Source of the DNA: Lojkania enalia
Taxonomy: Eukaryota > Ascomycota > Dothideomycetes > Pleosporales
DNA length: 15,813 bases
Reading direction: 5' to 3'
Assembly (NCBI GenBank): GCA_010094045.1
Contig: ML986583.1
Coordinates: forward strand, 793,165-808,977
The notes beneath the pieces were generated by a model. It was not told the DNA's origin and made no database searches. It saw only the letters and a list, made by a program, of their open reading frames with translations. How positions within the stretch are numbered: position 1 is the first letter of the stretch; each line of letters opens with the position of its first letter. A program made the position numbers and the translations under genes. Below, one piece after another: positions 8,421 through 15,813 of this stretch.

Positions 8421-8725
8421 TTTTAAGGTGATAGTAATATTTTACTAGTACTAGCTTTATTAGTATAGGTATCTTATAAGCTAATTTAGTAGCGAGCTAT
8501 TTTTAGAAAGATTTACTACCTATTAAAACGATTTTAAATTATACTATTTCTTAAATATAAGATATTATATATTAATAGTAGTAGAGTAGAGTAGTTAATA
8601 TTAATAATTAAGGTTAATAGTATAAAGCTAAATTAAGGTTTATTAATAGATATCTAAAATATAAATATAGATACTAAAATATATATATACTAAAAGCTAG
8701 TACTAAATTAGAATTATAAAGTAAA

Positions 8726-8974
8726 GTTAATAAGGTATTTAAGTATATATTATAAGAATACTATAATAAAAAAATATAATAATTTACTATCTTATAAAAC
8801 TAGTAGTATACTTTTTAATAATAGTTTTTTATACTAAACTAACTAATATTTTATATTTATTTAGATAAGTATATATTTTATTATTACTTCTATCTAATCT
8901 ACGCTAGTAGGTAGTATATATACTCATCACATTAAACCTAACACCCTACTACAACTCTTCTTCCTACTATACTC
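8726..8974. other. AT-rich spacer between the H3-like gene and the next ORF relic
   Basis: No frame or repeat recognised. Just beyond it, bases 8925-8975 hold a less mutated, pyrimidine-rich stretch (CATCACATTAAACC, then CCCTACTACAACTCTTCTTCC) that looks like a fungal 5' leader, with TATATATA just upstream. This suggests a promoter for the plus-strand ORF that follows, head-to-head with the H3-like gene. Confidence 0.35.
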
Positions 8975-10310
8975 TTATTAATATAACTCTAAATCTTCGA
9001 TTTATTATATACTTTTATTATAGTTTCTATAAAATATCGACTATTAAAGTAGAGTCTATTAACGATAATTTCCTCGATAGTCTAGATAGCTTACTACTAC
9101 TAAAGCTATTAGAGCTACTAGTTAGCTTTAATTAAGATAAGTAGGCGAAGTTAATATAGGTAAGTAATTATACTAGTCTTTTATTATAGTTTACTAATAA
9201 ATATAGAGCTGGTAGTTAGAAGATTATAAAATTAAATACGTTCTTTTACTATATAGTTAAACTAGTTCTTAAAAAGACCGTCTAACTAACCTTATAGTAC
9301 CTTTTAAGAGTATACTTAATAATACTAAATATACTATCTAATAGAGAAATAAAACTATATTATTTACTACTAAGAAGAAAGCTATTAAAAGTACCTATAC
9401 TATTAATTACTCTACTAAGAGTACTAAAAAGAAGTAGCTATAGAAAAGTGCTAAATATATAGTACTAGGGGAAGAAAAAAAAGATGTTATATAAAGCTAT
9501 TAAAACTATAGTAGAGAAATACTTTAATAATTATAAGTCTAATAAGTTATTATAGTTATTTATTATATATATATATATATTTATAAGTAAATAGATAATT
9601 AATTAAAGGTAAAACTAAAAACTATATATTTAAAATAAGAGTATATTAACTAAAAGATTAGCTTTAGACGTTACTAAATAGTTCTATTAAAGGCTACTAG
9701 TTAAAAGAAAGATATATCTACTATATAAGAATTAGCTTATAATCTATTATAGGTATATAGTTCTAGAGGGGCTATATAGAAAGTTATATATAAGATATAC
9801 TAAGATAGCCTTCTTAAACTATAAAATAATAGCTTTAAAAGTAAGAATACTTAAAATAAATAGTAAGAGTTAGCTATAGTTTTAAAGTTAGAGTAGAATT
9901 AAATTTATTATATTTTTTATTATATCTATTTATTATAGATATATACTAATTACTACTCTAAATATTAAGAGCTTCTATTAGTATATATTTAATTTAATAA
10001 TAATAATCTTCTTCTTAATTTAAACTTACTTTATATTAAGAGTATTAAAAGTAATAAGTATAAAAAGAAGGTTAATAATAATTTTAAAATTAAAGCTAAG
10101 CTTATATAATATAAGAATAAGTATAAGATATTAAGTAAGAAGTTAAATAGTACTTTTAAAAGCTTCTTAAATAAAGATATAATTAACTTTAATAGTTTCT
10201 CGAATAATAATACTTTAATAAATAAGGATTAGCTTAGTTCTTACTACTAGTAGTTAGTAGAAGAAAATCTAATATACTTATCTAATACTATATAAATTTT
10301 ATTTATACTG
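8975..10310 (+). pseudogene. Unrecognised degenerate ORF region
   Basis: I do not recognise this sequence. A plus-strand frame from about 8975 runs some 50 codons without any stop, including STIKVESINDNFLDSLDSL. Near 9260 a second frame takes over with a basic, Ser/Thr-rich stretch (TTKKKAIKSTYTINYSTKS, then AKYIVLGEEKKDV at about 9450-9490). After a TA run at 9566-9585 a third frame continues (KKDISTIxELAYNLL, SSRGAI, then a Lys/Asn-rich stretch of about 75 codons with one stop, 9990-10230). Frame changes could be indels or introns; GTAAGT occurs at 9160-9165. No terminal repeats or transposase motifs are seen. It may be a relic of a host gene or of an unknown element. Confidence 0.4.
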
Positions 10311-10513
10311 CTTCCCTATATATATAAATTTAATTAACTAGAGTAGTATATTATACTATATTATAGACTATAGTAATATATTGTAAAATAGACTAGGGTA
10401 GTTATTAGATTCTAGATAGTATACTATAGTATATTATAGTATATTATAGTACGTTAAATAATAGTAATTTACTATACTTTATAGTATATAATAGTAATTA
10501 GCTATACTTTATA
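10311..10513. repeat. Short AT tandem repeats next to element B
   Basis: Three ATAGTATATT-like repeats at about 10425-10452 are followed by a 30-bp-spaced direct repeat: ATAGTAATTTACTATACTTT at 10461 and ATAGTAATTAGCTATACTTT at 10491. The second ends in the TA (10512-10513) used by element B. No coding content. Confidence 0.6.
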
Positions 10514-10566
10514 ACGTAAAGTACCACCGAGCCGGCCACACTACTGAGCCGGCTACTTTTTCTTAG
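10514..10566 (+). repeat. Left terminal inverted repeat of element B with two 17-bp iterons
   Basis: ACGTAAAGTA, then CCACCGAGCCGGCCA and CTACTGAGCCGGCTA spaced 17 bp apart, then CTTTTTCTTAG. It has the same layout as element A with different iteron sequence. Confidence 0.9.
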
Positions 10567-10593
10567 TATAGCAACTTTTCCGTACGCAACGCT

Positions 10594-12279
10594 ATGTCTT
10601 AATAATATAAAGCTAATCTATCTAATTAAGAAGGTAGAATTAAACTTGCCTTTTAGGCCTATATCTTAGGCTAATTTTAAAGCGTGCGATACGCTGCAGC
10701 GGCTTTTAATATATAATACTAGTAGCTTTCTAACCAGCTTTATAGAATTACCTTTCGACCTTAAACTCAACTAAATTGTATAAAGCTTATAGTAACTAAA
10801 GAGTAGACGATTATATAATATATCCTTAACTTTAATTTGCGAGGATTTATGCCGCAGCTTTATAAGGTAGTAGATATAATAGATAAACTATTATATGCGT
10901 AGGGTAAGATATCTATAGATAAGAACTAGTTTAAACGATTTATATCGCGTATAAATAAGCTTAAAACAGTTTTTAATTAAGTAAAGGACCGTTAGAGAAT
11001 ATTATAAGAAGATCTAGAGGTTATTAACGCGTGGTTTAAGCTCGTATAAGAGATAGTAGCTAAATATAGTATCTATAAAGATAATATCTATAACTTTAAT
11101 AAGATAGGCTTCTAGATAGGTATAATTAGCTCTATAAAAGTTGTTATAGGTTTAGAATACTATATAAGACTTACGCTTATTTAGCTAGGTAATTAGAAGT
11201 AGATTATAGTAATCTAGAGTATCTGTACTACTAGGTATATAACTCTACTATTTATTATCTATAAAGGATGCGTCTATATCTTAGTATAGTATAAGGAGAT
11301 AGATATACCATATAACTAAAAGCTCTCAGTTTCTAAGAATAGATGGACAAATAATAAGCTTAATTTTAAATAGTTAAAGTACTTTAACGCGCATATAAAG
11401 ACGCGTTAGATAGAGTTATATAGGCTACTTATTCTTAATAACTATAAGAGCTATCTAAACTAGGATTTTAAGAATTATTACCTTATATAAAAGATCTTTA
11501 CCCTCTATATACTAGTATATTTATTATATATCCTATAGCTACTTAATATAGTATACTTCTTACTATTAAAGCTAAAGTACTCCCAGTGTATATAAGACTT
11601 AGTACGCTAATACGTCTACTATATTAATAAGGAAGGCTTTCTACCAGCCTTTAGAGACGCGTTTTTTAATATATTTATATATAAGAACTATAAAAAGACT
11701 TTTAAAATATTTAGACTAGTTTCTATTAATATATAGGTTATTTTTAAGCGCTTTAAAGTCCGGTTATATATACTACTAGAGGCACCTCTACTAGAAACAC
11801 TATAGCAGTTAAAAATACTAAGTAACATATAAGAATTCGGGTTATAATTAACTCTTATATAGAGGTCCTTTATATAATTACTAAAAGAAGCTAAAGAAGG
11901 CTTCTTATAACTAATAAAAGGAGCTGAATTAATACTGCATTAAAACGCTCTTATAAACTACCGGATTATAGAGTTTAAAGAGTAATTAGAGGTTATAATA
12001 AAGTGTAAAACACGTAAACGGAAGCGAATCTAGTATAGTAGTATAATAGAGTATGGTAAGGGAGCTTCGTATAGAGCTGCTAAGGTATCTACAGCTCTTT
12101 AGCAATCTAAGAAGGCTTGTGGTAGTAGTAGTAAGAAACCAGCTCAACCTAGTTAATAGTACTATAGGAACTGTAGAAAAACTAGGTATAACGCTCGTAC
12201 GTGCTAAAAAGATATAGAAGCTTCTTCTAAATCTAGTCTAAATATCTCGTATATAGGTTCTCTTATAGATGGCGAGTAA
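10594..12279 (+). pseudogene. Pogo/Fot1-like DDE transposase of element B, frame preserved
   Basis: A 561-codon frame from ATG 10594 to TAA 12277-12279 with no frameshift and only TAA/TAG interruptions. Blocks: SNxEGRIKLAF (helix-turn-helix region), YILNFNLRGF, KVVDIIDKLL, EVINAWFKLV, IYNFNKIGF (first catalytic Asp now Asn), VSKNRWTNN, LLILNNYKSY (second now Asn), LLNIVYF (third now Asn), GFLPAFRDAF, ELILH, a basic stretch KCKTRKRKR, KKACGSSSKKPAQPS, and the zinc knuckle YYRNCRKTRYNARTC at about 12150-12195. All three catalytic acids are lost by changes RIP would produce. The TAA at 12277 may itself be a mutated Gln codon; the frame then stays open into the right terminal repeat. Confidence 0.94.
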
Positions 12280-12309
12280 ATCAAGGTCTTATACATGGTG
12301 TTAGTAGTG

Positions 12310-12362
12310 CTAAGAAAAAGTAGCCGGCTTAGTAGTATAGCTAGCTTAGTAGTACTTTACGT
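12310..12362 (-). repeat. Right terminal inverted repeat of element B
   Basis: Reverse complement ACGTAAAGTACTACTAAGC and onward, matching the left repeat apart from transitions. TA follows at 12363-12364. Confidence 0.9.
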
Positions 12363-12383
12363 TATATATTTTAACTTATATAT

Positions 12384-13126
12384 TTAAATAAGAATTATAA
12401 TAATATAAAATGTTTAATAAATTATCTTAGATTCTAAGTCTATTTAAAAATTCTAGCTTCTAAGTATAATAGGTTCTATATATATATAGCTAAACCTCCT
12501 AATAATAAAAATCTAATTATACTATTATACTCTACTAGTACTTTTAAGTATAAACTAGTTCGTATTATTATTAATAATAACTAGTCTTTTTAAATAGTAG
12601 ATTATCTATCCTTTTAATAATTTATTTAGTTTCTCTAACTAGATACTATATTAATTAGCCGATTTAGTTTTATAGGGCTATTTAAGTATAAGATTATAGT
12701 AGCTTAGTCTTTTCTTTTATATAATCTTAGCTAAAGTATAAAGATATTAATCGCGTTTAATATCTAGTCTATAAAAAACTACCTTAGTTTTTTTATAGTA
12801 AAAGGGTATTATATTAATTAGAACTAGAAGTTCTATAAGAAACTACTTAATTTTATCTCTATTTAAGAAAGATATACTAGTACTTCTATAGTAATAGAAG
12901 TACTATATATTCTATTAAATATAAATATATAATAATAATTACTAGTAGCTACCTATAATAATATTACTAATAATAGTATACTTATATATATAATATAAGA
13001 GAAATTACGCGAAAATAGTATTAAATAGAACTATAAGAAGAATATAATTCTATACCTTATTTATATTATCAATCTTATTATTTAAGAAATTATTTACTAT
13101 CTTAAGCTCGCACCTTCTAAAAAGAT
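12384..13126 (-). pseudogene. Unrecognised degenerate ORF, minus strand
   Basis: I do not recognise this protein. One minus-strand frame can be read for about 247 codons with TAA/TAG as the only stops, about 20 of them, and no frameshift needed. The best stretch (about 12680-12890) reads KTKVVFYRLDIKRD, TLAKII, KKRLSYYNLILK, followed by LEKLNKLLKG and YLKRLVI. It is mixed hydrophobic and basic, without membrane segments that stand out and without transposase motifs. No terminal repeats bound it. The stop density is only slightly below what this base composition gives by chance, so the frame choice is tentative. Nothing is recognised in 13127-13453, which separates it from element D. Confidence 0.3.
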
Positions 13127-13453
13127 AGAAGATAAAAAAACTTTATAGTAATATAATATAAATAAGATCTAGATATAAGTTTCTATTCTAAATTCTCTTT
13201 ATAAAGTATAGTTTTTTATTATAGTTAGTTATTATAGTTATTATATACTAATTTCTAGTTAGATTTAAGCTATCTATAAAGTAATTAATTAATTACTATA
13301 GCGCTATAAGTATTTTATTATTTTATAAAGCTTCCTACTATTTAAATACTAGCTATTTATAATAAGAGATATCTTAACTTAATAGAATTTAATATTTAAT
13401 ATATATAACTAAGTAGTAGATTTTAAATAATATATTAATAGCTAGTTTTAATA

Positions 13454-13523
13454 ACATATAGTATAAGTAAGCTAATTACCTAAGCGAGCTAATTATAATA
13501 CTAAAACTCTACTAAAATCGCGA
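13454..13523 (+). repeat. Left terminal inverted repeat of element D with two 17-bp iterons
   Basis: TAAGTAAGCTAATTA and TAAGCGAGCTAATTA occur 17 bp apart, the same spacing as in A and B although the sequences are unrelated. It ends in ACTAAAATCGCGA. Confidence 0.9.
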
Positions 13524-13555
13524 TAATTATACTTTATAGTATTATACTATAACTA

Positions 13556-15180
13556 ATAACTGCAGAATTAATTTAGAAAGAAGCTAGAATATAACTTATA
13601 CTCTAAGCTCTTTAATAAGATATAATACTAACTATATATCGCGTTGTATTAATCTATAATATTTTCTAAAGTATACTTAATATATAAAGGTAAAGAATAA
13701 CTCTATAACGCGATTACCGGCCTAATTTAATAAAGCTTAGTAAGACTAAGGAGTAGGTAATTATTTAGTATATACTAGATCTAGATATAAGAGGATTTCT
13801 ACTATAACTTACTACTATTTAAGATATAGCTAATTTACTACTAGCTATATATTCTACTAGCTAGGTTAAAAAGAACTAGGTAGAAAACTTTATTAAACGT
13901 ACGCCTAAGTTTAAGGTTAAATTTAATTAAAAGTACGACTATTTAAGAGCTAAATATAAGAATTCTAAGGTTATAAAAGGCTAGTTCTACCTTATATAGA
14001 ATATAAAGGCTAAGTATAATATTATTAACAAAAATATATATAACTTTAATAAATTAGACTTTATAATAGATATAATATTAATAGAAGTAGTAGTTACTAG
14101 CTCTAAAAGATAGAATTAACTAAAGTAGCTCCAGCTAGATAATTATAAGTAGACTATAGTTATCTAGAGTATTAACACGATAGAAAAGATAATACTATCT
14201 TTTATTATCTTTATAGGTACCTACTACCTCTCTATATAGTATAAAGAAGATAATATTCTACTAACCTAGGCTATATAGGTTACTAATAATAGCTAGACGA
14301 TAAATAATATTAGTATTAAATAGTTAAAGTACTTTAATATATATATAAAAGATTATACTATTAATATATATTAATTGCTAATTCTTAATAGCTATAAGAG
14401 TTATAACTCGCTTAAATTTAGGTAGTTCTATAAGGAAAAGAATATTATTACTCTCTATATACTTCTACATTTATTATACCTATTATAGCTACTAGATATA
14501 GATTATTTCTCGCCTTTAAAGACTATATACAGGCGCTAAGTCGAGCAGCTAATATACGGTTATATTAACTATATTACGAAAATCGAGTTCTTATCCTACT
14601 TTAAAGTAGCTTTTAATATAGTAATTACAAAGAGTAATATCTTAAGTAACTTTTAAAGCGCTAGTCTAATTCTATTTAATTTAGATATAGTACTATTAAA
14701 GCTTAAAGTTTAACTATATATACTAATACTCTTTATAGTTAAAGATACCCCTTAGGAGTTAAAAATACTAAGTAATCCTATTAAATTTAGGTCTTAATCT
14801 ACGTATATTCGATTAAGAGTTTAAAGGTATCTAGATAGCTTATCTACTTTAATAGTAGAGGCGTTTAAATAGTTTATAAAGGGTGCTGCGTATATAATAT
14901 ATAAAAATATACTATTATACGCTTAGGTTATTAAGCTTTAAGTAGCTAATAAGGCTACTATATAACGTTAATTATATAAAGGAAAGGTAACTTAACAATT
15001 AAAGAAGGCGTTTAATTAACTACTCTAAAAGAGTTTAGCGCTTATACTAATAGGAAGAAAGGTAGAAAGAAGACGCGCGTTAATAAAGACTAGCCGATTT
15101 AAAGGTGTTATAGGTAGTATAGTAAGGCTAGGTATAACTCGCGGACGTATAAAAATAATACTATAGATATAGAAGAATAG
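13556..15180 (+). pseudogene. Pogo/Fot1-like DDE transposase of element D, stops plus one frameshift
   Basis: Starts at ATA 13556 (mutated ATG, followed by TAEL). Blocks in order: KEARIxL helix-turn-helix region; YILDLDIRGF; KNxVENFIKRTPKFKVKFN; KYDYLRAKYKNSKVIKG; KAKYNIINKNIYNFNKLDF (first catalytic Asp now Asn); SFIIFIGTYYLS; VTNNSxT; IKxLKYF; LLILNSYKSYN (second Asp now Asn); LLHLLYLLxLLDIDYFSPLK (third Asp kept); YINYITKIEFLSYFKVAF. This frame holds to about 14985; the C-terminal part, with the basic stretch NRKKGRKKTRVNK and a zinc knuckle at 15103-15150 (RCYRxYSKARYNSRTY), is in a frame shifted by two bases, so a small indel lies near 14985. A TAG at about 15178 is the likely stop. Confidence 0.92.
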
Positions 15181-15239
15181 GCTACTATACTATATAGTAT
15201 AATAGAATATAAGAAAGTATAATATTTTGCGAAAAGTAG

Positions 15240-15309
15240 TCGCGATTTTAGTATAGTCTTAGTATTATAATTAGCTTACTTAGATAATTAGCTCGTTTAT
15301 ACTATACGT
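15240..15309 (-). repeat. Right terminal inverted repeat of element D
   Basis: The reverse complement begins ACGTATAGTATAAACGAGC and continues in register with the left arm for 70 bp, with the iteron pair in swapped order of variants. TA follows at 15310-15311. Confidence 0.9.
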
Positions 15310-15319
15310 TATAAAATTA

Positions 15320-15813
15320 ATTTAAAGATTCTTATTTAGAGATCTAGTAATAATAAGAATATTAAGGTAGATTTTTATAATCTCTAGTAACTTTAACTAT
15401 CTACTATTAAATAGTACTATTTAATACTAATTATAAACCTACTTAGTAATTTTAAAAGAGTAACTAAAGTATTTAATAAGAATATAAAACCTTAGATCTA
15501 GTATATTTAATAAATATATAATAGGCTCTTTAATTTTCTAGATAATATAAATAGAGATTTAGCTAAAAATATAGAGAGTAATCTAGATTAGCTAATAGTA
15601 GTAAAAGCTATAGTAGAGAAGGGTTAATCTAAATTAAGTAAATACTATTTAAAAATAGATATAAAGTATAGTTACTTATTTAACTATATAATAATTTTAG
15701 ATCTATTTTAAAAATTTATAATATATAAGGTATTTTTATTATAACTATTTATTATATTAGCTTCTAACTATAATTATAGGACGAGACTTAAAACCTTTAA
15801 TATAGGAAAACCT
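15320..15813 (+). pseudogene. Probable hAT-family transposase, C-terminal region, cut by window end
   Basis: A plus-strand frame is readable to the end of the window with TAA/TAG stops. It includes FKRVTKVFNKNIKP, RLFNFLDNINRDLAKNIE, KAIVEKG, then SKLSKYYLKIDIKYSY and IIILDLFxKFIIYKVF. The last two match the hAT pattern (K)LxKYYxxTDxSPxYxxAxxLxPxxK, in which the region before the dimerisation domain ends. It starts within a few bases of the TA that follows element D, so D probably inserted into this hAT relic or beside it. The dimerisation domain, if present, lies beyond the window. The family call rests on this one block and is moderate. Confidence 0.5.

Larger units (their letters stand above)
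8023..8547 (-). pseudogene. Histone H3/CenH3-like gene, copy 2 (three exons), RIP-degraded
   Basis: Exons 8421-8547, 8175-8372 and 8023-8126 on the minus strand total 429 nt, the same as copy 1. Start ATA at 8547 is followed by codons that read M-A-R-x-K after RIP reversal, as in H3. The tail continues with a GGK-like stretch and a RKQLATKxARK-like stretch at about residues 15-25. The core reads YxKSTKLLLxKLSFLRLIYKI at residues 52-72 (H3: YQKSTELLxRKLPFxRLVREI), then KALxKS, FLIKFFK, and after intron 2 RIYVKxITI and KNIYLIK (H3: AIHAKRVTI and KDIQLARR). Loop 1 (residues 73-85) is about 13 residues long, longer than the 8 of canonical H3. The intron 1 acceptor AG is mutated to AA. The LTR element lies only 8 bases past the stop codon, in the 3' flank. 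Confidence 0.77.
6145..8725. repeat. Tandem unit 2, split by the gag-only LTR element
   Basis: Second copy of the duplicated unit: minisatellite block 6145-6366, spacer, then 6388-6483 continuing at 8020-8725 after the inserted LTR element. With the 1531-bp element and one TTATA copy removed it is about 1.05 kb, slightly longer than unit 1 because of about 20-30 bp of extra TA-rich sequence at 6365-6388. Similarity to unit 1 stops at 8725 (GTAAA shared, then GTTAATAAGG against ACTAGGC), the same point where unit 1 gives way to unit 2. Confidence 0.8.
10514..12362 (+). mobile_element. Complete pogo/Fot1-like DNA transposon B (1849 bp)
   Basis: Terminal inverted repeats of 53 bp (10514-10566 and 12310-12362), TA at 10512-10513 and 12363-12364, one transposase gene inside. 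Length and internal offsets equal those of element A, and the proteins align end to end, so both belong to one family; yet the outer parts of the terminal repeats differ (ACGTAAAGTACCACC here, ACGTATTCTACTATT in A). It is the least decayed pogo copy in the window and keeps an ATG start. Confidence 0.95.
13454..15309 (+). mobile_element. Complete pogo/Fot1-like DNA transposon D (1856 bp), separate subfamily
   Basis: Terminal inverted repeats of about 70 bp (13454-13523 and 15240-15309), colinear in both arms, with TA at 13452-13453 and 15310-15311. The tip reads ACATATAGTATAA on the left and ACGTATAGTATAA on the right, so the ancestral tip ACGTA is shared with A and B. The inner part is ACTAAAATCGCGA. 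One transposase gene fills the element, and its protein differs from A and B throughout. Confidence 0.94.

Noticed and set aside
3262..8725. Tandem units as LTRs of a large retrotransposon
   Set aside because: The units are directly adjacent with no interior between them, lack TG/CA (or RIP-derived TA/TA with inverted ends) at matching boundaries, and contain a spliced gene.
1..15813. Mitochondrial, plasmid or bacterial AT-rich DNA
   Set aside because: Pogo and gypsy-type elements, spliceosomal introns and transition-only decay point to a fungal nuclear genome; no rRNA, tRNA or organellar gene is visible.

Overview
This window reads as AT-isochore heterochromatin from a filamentous ascomycete (Pezizomycotina) heavily mutated by repeat-induced point mutation (RIP). 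The signs are extreme A+T richness dominated by the dinucleotide TA, near-absence of CpA and TpG, fungal transposon families, and reading frames broken almost only by TAA and TAG, the codons expected when Gln, Trp and Arg codons are hit by C-to-T change on either strand. I see no intact gene, no tRNA or rRNA, and no CRISPR array. Everything below is a relic read by allowing for C-to-T and G-to-A changes.

Layout. 1-603: a 245/113/245-bp foldback (long inverted repeat) sitting against the 3' half of a pogo/Fot1-like transposase (604-1530). 1802-2894: the 3' portion of a second pogo family on the minus strand, into which a plus-strand copy of the same family (2895-3259) inserted before being truncated. 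3262-8725: a tandem duplication of a unit of about 1.03 kb. Unit 1 is interrupted by a complete 1849-bp pogo element (3484-5332), and unit 2 by a complete 1531-bp LTR retroelement (6484-8014). 8975-10310: an unrecognised degenerate ORF region. 10514-12362: a second complete 1849-bp pogo element. 12384-13126: an unrecognised minus-strand ORF relic. 13454-15309: a complete pogo element of a different subfamily (1856 bp). 15320-15813: a probable hAT transposase relic running off the window.

The most notable content is inside the duplicated unit. Each unit carries, on the minus strand, a three-exon gene relic of 142 codons whose two 48-49-nt introns are placed identically in both copies. The deduced product is a histone H3 family protein. 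It has an H3-type N-terminal tail (a RKQLATK-like stretch) and a histone-fold core with features typical of centromeric H3 (CENP-A/CenH3): a lengthened loop 1, a probable RWQ, and Phe in the EAFLV position. A 32-bp, five-unit minisatellite lies at the other end of each unit.

The second notable item is the LTR element. It has 211-bp LTRs and a TTATA target duplication but encodes only a Gag-type protein with a coiled coil and a CCHC zinc knuckle, and its polypurine tract follows directly: a gag-only, non-autonomous retroelement.

The three complete pogo elements share the same terminal architecture (ACGTA or ACATA tip, then a pair of 17-bp-spaced iterons), but the iteron sequence differs between elements, which suggests co-divergence of transposase and binding site. 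The nesting gives a relative order: unit duplication first, then pogo A at the unit 1/2 start and the LTR element in unit 2. The LTR element looks the least mutated and is probably the youngest.
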